Positions 7,157 to 13,523 of a stretch of DNA of 31,962 nt are shown in pieces (position 1 is the stretch's first letter; every line of letters begins with the position of its first letter). This DNA is from CAINVV01 sp038323575 (GTDB lineage: Bacteria; Bacteroidota; Bacteroidia; Bacteroidales; Prolixibacteraceae). The position numbers and the translations under genes were made by a program. Location: contig JBBQHB010000060.1 of the NCBI GenBank assembly GCA_038323575.1, positions 1 through 31,962 of the forward strand, read 5' to 3'. Below the pieces are notes generated by a model, which did no database searches, was not told where the DNA came from, and saw only the letters and a program-made list of their open reading frames with translations.

Positions 7157-9985
7157 TTACTTGTAAAGAACCGGTTTCCCCAAACCAACCGCTTCGAGCG
7201 GTTCAAGCTGGGTTTTGGCATCCCCCACCACTACATAATACATTCTGGCAGGATCAATGTATTTGTCTGTGTACACAAGCTGTTTTGCTACTGTAAGCCC
7301 TTTTACATAGGCCTCCTCCTTCTTGATGTAATCTGCAGGCAGGTTATACTCAGACATGGAATTCAACATTCCAAGCAAACCACCCAATGTCTCAAACCGC
7401 AACGCATTTCCCTTCAGCAAGGAAGACTTGGTGAAGTCTACATACTCCTGGGTATTAACATTACGGTATTTCTCCATCTCTGTTTTAAAAATTGTGACTG
7501 ATTCAACGGTAGAATTGGTCCGGACTTTGGATGAGGCGGTAAACTGGCCATAATCCTTTGATCCCGAAAAACCTGATCTTGCACCATATGTAAAACCCTT
7601 TTCTTCCCTAAGAATCATGTTTAATATTCCATTAAAAGAACCGCCCAACTTATAATTCGCCACACAAGCAGGATAAAAATCCGGATTGGTTCTTGGAATA
7701 GAAGGTGCACCGATGGAAATCACCGATTGCTTGGCCCCGGGAACATCAACAAAATAAATCTGTGATTTTGCAGGTGCGGCCGGAACTTTAATACTTGGTA
7801 TATCTACCATTTTTGCGGCCCACTTTGCATTCAGCGAGGCCAGTGCACTCTTAACCCTTGCCTGATCAACATCGCCAACCACCAACATTTTTGCGATGGA
7901 CGGAGAAATGTACTTGCTGTAATATTCCTTCAGATCATCTATCGTAATTGCAGCAACAGATGTTTCCGTTCCGGAAGCTTCTATCGCAAGGATATTATCA
8001 CCAAAAATCAGTTTACTAAGCGTTCTGGATGCGAGGTAATCAGGATTTGCCGCGTTTCTTTTGAGCCCGTTGATAATCCTGCTTTTTGCTAGTTCAAACT
8101 GCTCCTTGTCCCATCTTGGTTCAAGAAGAATTTCTTCCACAAGTGCGAGTGACTTTTCAAAATTACGGGCAAGCATGCCACCGGAACCTCTGAATCCTCC
8201 TGAGCCAACTTCAATGGAAATGCTTTCATTGTCAGAACCCACCCTGATACTTGTGCCCAAAAGACCAATTGCATCTTCCAGTTCTTCAGGTGTTTTGTTT
8301 TTAGTCCCTTCGTTCAGCATGGAAGCCATCAGACTTGCAACACCGGCTTTCTCGACTTTATCCAGTTTATGACCTCCGTCAATTGAAATGGAATAGGAAA
8401 CCATCGGCAATTCTGTTTGAGTGATTCCCCAAATTTTCATTCCATTGGACAAGGAAGCAGTCCATGGTTTTGGAATTGTGACTTCAGGGTCAGGTCCGGC
8501 TGCAGGTTTAACTGAACGATCAAGTTTAGTCTTCGTTTTTGCGACAGCCTCTTCGGCCACTGATACATCTTTAACTTCAGCCGCTTTGGTCACATCTTCC
8601 TCAACAATCCCGGCATTGACGGATCCTTCTGCAATCAATTTAAGGTCGCCTTTGGGAACAAAGCTGGTCTCAACATATTTCTTTCCTTTGAGGTATTTTG
8701 CGTAAACAGCTTTTACATCAGCCATCGTAACTGCCTGAATTCCTGCAAGGTCCTTTTTGTAATATTCTGGATCTCCGGTATAAATATTGTATTCAGCCAG
8801 CGTAAAAGCCTTGCTCTGAACACTTTCAAATGAACTATAGAATTGGGTCTCAGCGTTTGCTTTGATCCTGGTCAGGTCCTCTTCGGAAAAACCATCCTTT
8901 TCAAATTTAGCAAAACCTTCGAAAATGGCTTTTTCGACCTCAGTTAAACTCACACCCGGATTGGCAGTTACCGAGATGGAAAATGAGCCTGTAAGTTCCT
9001 GTGCCCTGTTCCGGGCCATTACTCTCGAGGTCAGTTTCTTTTCCTTTACAAGAATAGTATACAGCGGAGATTTCTTTGTTCCGGCCATCAATTCACCCAA
9101 AAAATTGAGTGCATAGGCATCTTTCGAATAATCTTCAACAGTCGGGAATACCATCGTCAGCATCGGAACTTTGGCGAAATTATCCTCATGGTAAAGCTTC
9201 ACGGTAGCCGGAAGAGAAACCGGAATTGGTTTCCGCTTTTCGATGTTCTCTCCTTTTGGTATCTCACCGAAATATTTTTCAATCATGGCCTTTACTTCGG
9301 CTTTGTCGATATCACCTGCGACAACCAATGTCGCATTATTCGGAGAATAGTATTTTTTGTGGAATGCCCTTACATCACCGACCGTGGCTCCGGTAAGATC
9401 CTTCATTTCCCCGATAACCGTCCAACTGTAGGGATGTCCTTTCGGATAAAGTGTTTTGGCGATCAACCCCTGGTTGAATCCGTAGGCTGCATTGTCAACA
9501 CTTTCACGTTTTTCATTCTGTACCACATTCTGCTGGTTAACGAGCGCAGACTTCGTGACCATATTTTCGAGGTAGCCCATCCGGTCTGATTCCATCCAAA
9601 GCGCCATTTCAAGGGCATTTTTAGGTACTACTTCGTAATAGTTTGTCCTGTCCTGACTCGTACTGCCGTTCAGGGTACCGCCGGCACCCTGGATATTTTT
9701 AAAAAACTGGTCTTCAGCAACATTTTCAGATTTCTGGAACATCATGTGTTCAAAAAGGTGGGCAAAACCTGTCTTGCCTTCAGCTTCCCTGCTTGATCCG
9801 ACATGGTAATATATGGCAACGGCAGCGATCGGATCAGACTTATCCTGGTGCAGGACAACTGTCAGTCCGTTTTTTAGGGTATACTTTTCAATCGGAACAG
9901 ATAATCCGGCCTCTTTGGCCTGTGACTTAAACGAAACGAGTGATAAAGCCACAAAGAACATCATCAACAAAACGGTTTTTTTCAT
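7157..9985 (-). CDS. M16 family zinc metalloprotease, two tandem M16 units, exported
   Basis: A 942-residue protein with a Sec signal peptide (MKKTVLLMMFFVALSLVSFKSQA). The N-terminal half (~30-460) carries the inverted zinc motif HLFEH (His76, Glu79, His80) with the downstream ligand probably Glu158 in QNEKRE. The second half (~500-940) lacks HxxEH but keeps the Arg/Tyr substrate-binding segment near REEKGFTYGARSGF, the normal division of labour in pitrilysin/MPP-like proteases. A charged, Ala/Val-rich linker (~465-500) joins the halves. Such Bacteroidota proteins are periplasmic peptidases of broad specificity. It ends at a strong terminator; its upstream region holds an inverted tandem-repeat element and no obvious -7 box. 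Confidence 0.9.
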   Translation of the reverse strand: MKKTVLLMMFFVALSLVSFKSQAKEAGLSVPIEKYTLKNGLTVVLHQDKSDPIAAVAIYYHVGSSREAEGKTGFAHLFEHMMFQKSENVAEDQFFKNIQGAGGTLNGSTSQDRTNYYEVVPKNALEMALWMESDRMGYLENMVTKSALVNQQNVVQNEKRESVDNAAYGFNQGLIAKTLYPKGHPYSWTVIGEMKDLTGATVGDVRAFHKKYYSPNNATLVVAGDIDKAEVKAMIEKYFGEIPKGENIEKRKPIPVSLPATVKLYHEDNFAKVPMLTMVFPTVEDYSKDAYALNFLGELMAGTKKSPLYTILVKEKKLTSRVMARNRAQELTGSFSISVTANPGVSLTEVEKAIFEGFAKFEKDGFSEEDLTRIKANAETQFYSSFESVQSKAFTLAEYNIYTGDPEYYKKDLAGIQAVTMADVKAVYAKYLKGKKYVETSFVPKGDLKLIAEGSVNAGIVEEDVTKAAEVKDVSVAEEAVAKTKTKLDRSVKPAAGPDPEVTIPKPWTASLSNGMKIWGITQTELPMVSYSISIDGGHKLDKVEKAGVASLMASMLNEGTKNKTPEELEDAIGLLGTSIRVGSDNESISIEVGSGGFRGSGGMLARNFEKSLALVEEILLEPRWDKEQFELAKSRIINGLKRNAANPDYLASRTLSKLIFGDNILAIEASGTETSVAAITIDDLKEYYSKYISPSIAKMLVVGDVDQARVKSALASLNAKWAAKMVDIPSIKVPAAPAKSQIYFVDVPGAKQSVISIGAPSIPRTNPDFYPACVANYKLGGSFNGILNMILREEKGFTYGARSGFSGSKDYGQFTASSKVRTNSTVESVTIFKTEMEKYRNVNTQEYVDFTKSSLLKGNALRFETLGGLLGMLNSMSEYNLPADYIKKEEAYVKGLTVAKQLVYTDKYIDPARMYYVVVGDAKTQLEPLEAVGLGKPVLYK

Positions 9986-10012
9986 AAATTTTAATTAAAG
10001 TTAATAAAGTGA

Positions 10013-10157
10013 CTAAAGTGAGCTAAAGTGACTAAAGTGAACTAAAGTACTTAAAAAAAACAGAAAATAATCCCAATTACTGAAAATTTGAGTAACGGAA
10101 TAAAATGGTCTGAGACCATTAACTTTAGTCACTTTAGTTCACTTTAGCTCACTTTAG
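10013..10157. repeat. Inverted pair of short tandem-repeat arrays
   Basis: The left arm (10013-10048) is built from ctaaagtga units with an optional extra base; the right arm (10122-10157) is the same array in inverted orientation. Both arms are exactly 36 bp and complementary apart from a small shift in where the extra bases fall. The 73-bp spacer contains an odd palindrome, aatggtct-g-agaccatt (10104-10120), touching the right arm. The element lies just upstream of the M16 protease start; it is the only content I see between 9986 and 10246. Confidence 0.75.
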
Positions 10158-10246
10158 ACTTCATTGGTTCGTAATGGTTTACTTTGCAGGAATTTTTTTA
10201 ATTTTACGACTTAGGATCAACGCTTTTAACTACTAAAATTTCTATC

Positions 10247-10512
10247 ATGACTATTGCATTGCAAACTAAGTCGGGTTTCCAAATACCCTTCTTATGGTTG
10301 GCTTTTGCTTTTATCTTTACCACATCGGATGGTTTAAGGATTAACCCATCAGTTTACAAAAAGGTTTTGAAAAGTTCAAAGAATTTCATCTAAATCAGAA
10401 ATATGTGAGCGACGGCAGGATTGATGTCACTTTCGACCAGCCGGAAGAATCGAAATTGAACTGGCGCGAAAGCTCAAAAGTAACAGACGTTTGGCTGATC
10501 CAGATGAATTGA
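10247..10512 (+). pseudogene. Small frameshifted gene, unrecognised
   Basis: From the ATG at 10247 the frame encodes a hydrophobic N-terminus (FLWLAFAFIFTTSDG) and stops early at TAA after FI. A second frame, entered near an AACCC stretch around 10340, reads on as a coherent, charged C-terminus (QKGFEKFKEFHLNQKYVSDG..., ending VWLIQMN) to a TGA at 10510-10512. Restoring one base would join them into a protein of about 89 residues with an N-terminal signal or membrane segment. I do not recognise it. It could be a decayed gene or a sequencing error; its position inside a degenerate patch, next to a truncated LMW-PTP remnant, favours decay. Confidence 0.4.
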
Positions 10513-10602
10513 CTTGATCAGTCCTTCGCACGCATCTTCCAGTATATCGAATACCAGCCAATATTCTTTAGTGCCACCGTAAAAGGGATCAGGAAATACC
10601 TT
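10513..10602 (-). pseudogene. 3' remnant of a second LMW-PTP gene
   Basis: Read on the minus strand, this stretch encodes about 30 residues that align without gaps to the last 32 residues of the intact LMW-PTP at 11328-11792: FPDPFYGGTKEYWLVFDILE then DACEGLIKSI, against VPDPYYGETKDFELVIDLLE then DACEGLIRRI. About 20 of 32 positions are identical, including the general-acid Asp of the PDP motif. There is no start and no N-terminal two thirds; the homology stops exactly at the REP hairpin at 10603. The divergence is too high for a recent duplication of the neighbouring gene. Confidence 0.8.
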
Positions 10603-10650
10603 TATTTTTAGGGATTCCATCTTTTGAAAGAGATGGAATCCCTAAAAATA
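10603..10650. repeat. REP-type hairpin downstream of RAYT
   Basis: A perfect 20-bp inverted repeat (10603-10622 with 10631-10650, core gggattccatct / agatggaatccc) with an 8-nt loop ends one base before the RAYT stop codon. The core is shared with palindromes at 11299-11328 and inside the RAYT gene, which marks it as the cognate REP. With its A/T-rich outer stem it can also serve as a terminator. Confidence 0.85.
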
Positions 10651-11274
10651 TTATTCAAGTAGATTTGATTCCATTTCTTCATGATAATAAGAATGGTAAT
10701 TAAGAAATTCATCCATGCCCCCAAATATTTCAAGCAACAATTTTCTATTTAAAGCCGAGGTTTTTTCAGATTGATAGGCTTTCCAAGAACTGTATCTGTA
10801 ATTTCTGAAATCATCAATCCATCGATGTTTTTGAGGATTGTAATGAATATAAAATGCCAAATACCTAAGGTAATTCTCATCTTCAATTTCAAGGCGTTTG
10901 AAATTTTTGGAGAACAAACTCCCGGTTCGGTTTTCCTGTTTGTTTATCGCCATCGCATAGGTGATAAATAAACTCCTGAACTGGTTACTGATGATTTTGC
11001 CGATTTCAGGGATTCCATCTCTTTCTATAGATGAAATCCCGCTCTTTTCCACAGAAGAGATGGAATCCTTTGTCTTGATCAAAAAATGAAAATGGTTTGG
11101 CATCAGGCTGTATGCTAAAACATCCACATATAAATTCATGAAGTGATAGAATTGCCGCAAAAAATAGTTGTAGTTTTCTTCTGTAAAGAAAACCTGTTGA
11201 CTGTTATTCCCACGGTTAAAAAGATGGTAATACCGGTCGCCTAGAATGGGTGTAATTATTTTTATTGCAGGCAT
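10651..11274 (-). CDS. REP-associated tyrosine transposase (RAYT, Y1/IS200-like)
   Basis: A 207-residue HUH single-strand transposase that is thought to mobilise REP palindromes. The start PAIKIITPILGDRYYHLFNR fits the family; a longer reading frame from 11307 would begin inside the flanking palindrome and is rejected. The HUH motif is in MPNHFHFLIK, and the catalytic Tyr is in the YLAFYIHYNPQKH helix. Residues between FLIKT and KIISNQFR (DSISSVEKSGISSIERDGIP) are encoded by REP palindrome sequence, an unusual internal insertion. The C-terminal HEEMESNLLE also overlaps a degenerate REP core at about 10668-10680. The gene is flanked on both sides by REP hairpins and lies between an intact LMW-PTP gene and the 3' scar of another. 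The frame is intact, so it may be functional. Confidence 0.88.
   Translation of the reverse strand: MPAIKIITPILGDRYYHLFNRGNNSQQVFFTEENYNYFLRQFYHFMNLYVDVLAYSLMPNHFHFLIKTKDSISSVEKSGISSIERDGIPEIGKIISNQFRSLFITYAMAINKQENRTGSLFSKNFKRLEIEDENYLRYLAFYIHYNPQKHRWIDDFRNYRYSSWKAYQSEKTSALNRKLLLEIFGGMDEFLNYHSYYHEEMESNLLE
11008..11068. repeat. REP palindrome pair inside the RAYT reading frame
   Basis: A 14-bp perfect inverted repeat, ggattccatctctt (11010-11023) with its complement at 11055-11068, lies inside the RAYT coding sequence. The left arm can alternatively pair with 11029-11040 (11 of 12 positions). The core is the same as in the REPs flanking the gene. Confidence 0.8.
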
Positions 11275-11298
11275 AATCAAATATACAATAAAATATCG

Positions 11299-11328
11299 GG
11301 ATTCCATCTTTTTAAAGAGATGGAATCC
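11299..11328. repeat. REP-type hairpin between RAYT and LMW-PTP
   Basis: The inverted repeat ggattccatct (11299-11309) / agatggaatcc (11318-11328) extends by further weak pairs into the loop. It lies upstream of the RAYT start, and its right arm runs into the TAG stop codon (11328-11330) of the LMW-PTP gene, so it may also act as that gene's transcript-end hairpin. Confidence 0.8.
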
Positions 11329-11792
11329 TAAGTCTTGATTCTCCGGATCAGCCCCTCACATGCATCCTCCAACAAATCAATCACAAGTTCAAAATCTTTT
11401 GTTTCTCCATAATAAGGATCTGGGACAATAGTGTAGTTATGACGGGTACAAAAGTCTGTCATCTTACAGATTTTCTCTTGAAGTTTTCCAGACGGAGCCA
11501 TCCTGTTAAGGTCCCTGATATTCTGGTCATCCATCCCGACAATCAGGTCGAAATGCTCAAAATCGTGTTCGGGATTGATCTGTCTTGAAATGGAAGTCAG
11601 CCGGTAACCGCGTTTTCCGGCAATATTTTTCATTTTGGGCCAGGCTCCATCCCCTTCATTGTAGTCGGATGTTCCGGCCGAATCACAACTGACAACTTTT
11701 TCAAGACCATGTTGTGCAATTAAATGATTAAAAATCCCTTCAGCAGCCGGTGAACGGCAGATGTTACCCAAACAAACAAATAAAATTCTCAT
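11328..11792 (-). CDS. Low-molecular-weight protein tyrosine phosphatase
   Basis: A 154-residue cytoplasmic phosphatase of the LMW-PTP family, which dephosphorylates phosphotyrosine through a cysteinyl-phosphate intermediate. The P-loop CLGNICRS is at residues 7-14 (nucleophile Cys7, Arg13), and the general acid is Asp125 in VPDPYYG. Length is normal. In bacteria such enzymes often act with tyrosine kinases in polysaccharide export, but no kinase gene is nearby. It is divergent from yccF with about 85 bp between starts. Its stop codon overlaps a REP hairpin, and a diverged copy of its last ~32 codons survives on the other side of the RAYT, so this gene may have arrived with the RAYT unit and replaced most of a resident copy. 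Confidence 0.92.
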   Translation of the reverse strand: MRILFVCLGNICRSPAAEGIFNHLIAQHGLEKVVSCDSAGTSDYNEGDGAWPKMKNIAGKRGYRLTSISRQINPEHDFEHFDLIVGMDDQNIRDLNRMAPSGKLQEKICKMTDFCTRHNYTIVPDPYYGETKDFELVIDLLEDACEGLIRRIKT

Positions 11793-11877
11793 GTATTATT
11801 GTTAAAAAAACTGAACAAAGAAAAGAATAAAATATCTTTTGCTTCTCATTTTGTACTTTCACCGAAAAAACAAAGTC

Positions 11878-12246
11878 ATGAGTCTGATAGGAAATGTGAT
11901 CTGGATTATTTTTGGCGGTCTTTGTGCCTGCCTCGGCTACATTTGGGGCGGACTGATACTTTGTTGCACCATTGTCGGCATCCCTTTTGGCTTGCAGGCT
12001 TTTAAAATCGGGATTGCCACCCTGGCCCCGTTCGGAAAAACTGTGAGGCCAACCGGAGGCGCAATTCCCGGTTTGTCCTGCCTGCTGAACCTGATCTGGC
12101 TGCTATTCGCAGGAATTTGGATTGGGCTGACACACCTGATCTTTGGCATATTGCTGTGTGTCACGATTATCGGCATTCCTGTCGGACTTCAACACTTTAA
12201 ACTGATGCGGCTGAGTCTGTCACCTTTTGGCTATGACTTAATGTAA
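11878..12246 (+). CDS. yccF: YccF-family inner-membrane protein
   Basis: A 122-residue, strongly hydrophobic protein with two copies of the YccF domain: each has a membrane helix pair ending in TIVGIPFGLQAFKI or TIIGIPVGLQHFKL, followed by an APFG/SPFG motif. The ATG at 11878 is chosen because family members begin with MSLIGNVIWIIFGG; the longer frame from 11839 adds residues encoded by the probable promoter region. The function of the family is unknown; it is an integral inner-membrane protein. It is 25 bp upstream of cinA and probably heads the yccF-cinA-AsmA-reductase transcription unit. Confidence 0.88.
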   Translation: MSLIGNVIWIIFGGLCACLGYIWGGLILCCTIVGIPFGLQAFKIGIATLAPFGKTVRPTGGAIPGLSCLLNLIWLLFAGIWIGLTHLIFGILLCVTIIGIPVGLQHFKLMRLSLSPFGYDLM

Positions 12247-12271
12247 TGCATTGTTATACAAAAAATTATAA

Positions 12272-13513
12272 ATGAATTTAGACATAATAACCATTGGCGA
12301 CGAAATACTGATCGGACAGGTTATAGATACCAATTCGGCCTGGATGGCCCAAAAACTGAACGACGAAGGGATCAATGTGCGGCAGATTATCAGCATCTCC
12401 GATGATCCTTCACACATCATTGAAACCTTTGCGTCCTCCTCAGAAAAAGTAGACCTGGTGCTGGTTACCGGAGGACTGGGACCGACAAAGGACGACAAAA
12501 CCAAAGATACCATCTGCGAATATTTCAATACCAAACTGATCCCTGATCAGGATGTGCTGCAAAATATTGAAGATTTGCTCAACAAACGAGGTATCTCACT
12601 CAACCGCCTGAACCGCGATCAGGCTTTGGTGCCGGAAGGCAGCCACATATTTCAAAATAAACTTGGTACAGCCCCCGGCTTGTTGCTCGAAAAAGAGGGA
12701 TGCTCTTTTATCTTCCTGCCGGGTGTTCCCTTCGAGATGAAATACCTGATGGAATATGAAATCCTGCCTTACCTGAGAACAAACTTTCAGACTACTACCA
12801 TTTTCCACCGCACCGTTTTAACACAGGGATTGCCTGAATCGATGCTGGCCGAAAAAATTGAAGCCTGGGAAGATGCCTTGCCCGATTACATCCGACTTGC
12901 TTACCTGCCCAGTCCTCAGGGGGTACGGCTCCGTTTGTCGTCCCGAGGCAGGGAGCTCCCTGTAATGGTAGCTGAAGTTGAACGGCAGATCCAAAGTTTG
13001 CAGGAACTTATCAGTGCAAATATCTATGGGTTTGATGATGAGTCGCCGGCCGGAAGTATCGGCAAAATCCTGTCGGAAAAAGGGTGGACCGTTTCTACTG
13101 CTGAGAGCTGCTCAGGAGGTGCCGTTGCCCGGCTGTTTACAGAAAACCCAGGAAGTTCAGCTTATTTCAAAGGTTCAATTGTTGCCTATTCGAACGAAAT
13201 CAAAACAAAAATACTTGCTGTCAGCAAGGATATGCTTCTCATGTACGGCGCTGTCAGCCGCGAAGTTGCGGAAGAAATGGCGCTGCAGTCTTGCAAAATG
13301 ATGGAAACAGACTTTTCCGTCGCTACATCCGGAATCGCCGGACCGGGAGGTGGTACCCCGGAAAAACCGGTAGGTACCGTATGGATTGCCGTTGCAAACA
13401 AGGACAAGGTTTCCTCCCAGCTATACAATTTTGGCAATGACCGGGAACGGAACATTGCCAGAACCGGACAGACAGCATTGTTTATGCTGAGAAAATTAGT
13501 ACAGTCAATCTAA
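12272..13513 (+). CDS. cinA: CinA: NMN amidohydrolase / ADP-ribose pyrophosphatase-type protein
   Basis: A 413-residue protein with the standard two CinA domains. The N-terminal MoCF/COG1058 domain (1-~170) shows ITIGDEILIGQ at 7-17 and VTGGLGPTKDDKT at 65-77, tied to ADP-ribose pyrophosphatase activity in characterised homologues. The C-terminal CinA_C/PncC domain (~255-410) has TAESCSGG near 276-283, with the nucleophilic Ser, and SGIAGPGGGTPEKPVGTV; it deamidates nicotinamide mononucleotide and so recycles NAD. Length is typical. Cytoplasmic. It is followed after 10 bp by the AsmA-like gene on the same strand. Confidence 0.95.
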   Translation: MNLDIITIGDEILIGQVIDTNSAWMAQKLNDEGINVRQIISISDDPSHIIETFASSSEKVDLVLVTGGLGPTKDDKTKDTICEYFNTKLIPDQDVLQNIEDLLNKRGISLNRLNRDQALVPEGSHIFQNKLGTAPGLLLEKEGCSFIFLPGVPFEMKYLMEYEILPYLRTNFQTTTIFHRTVLTQGLPESMLAEKIEAWEDALPDYIRLAYLPSPQGVRLRLSSRGRELPVMVAEVERQIQSLQELISANIYGFDDESPAGSIGKILSEKGWTVSTAESCSGGAVARLFTENPGSSAYFKGSIVAYSNEIKTKILAVSKDMLLMYGAVSREVAEEMALQSCKMMETDFSVATSGIAGPGGGTPEKPVGTVWIAVANKDKVSSQLYNFGNDRERNIARTGQTALFMLRKLVQSI

Positions 13514-13523
13514 AAAAAATATT

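Noticed and set aside
9188..9589. 133-codon plus-strand frame inside the M16 gene
   Set aside because: Antisense shadow of a strongly conserved protease; no recognisable protein features.
11275..11307. Longer N-terminus for the RAYT
   Set aside because: The added residues are encoded by the flanking REP hairpin; family members begin at the Met at 11274.
11839..11877. Upstream start of YccF
   Set aside because: The residues do not belong to the YccF domain, which begins at the Met at 11878.
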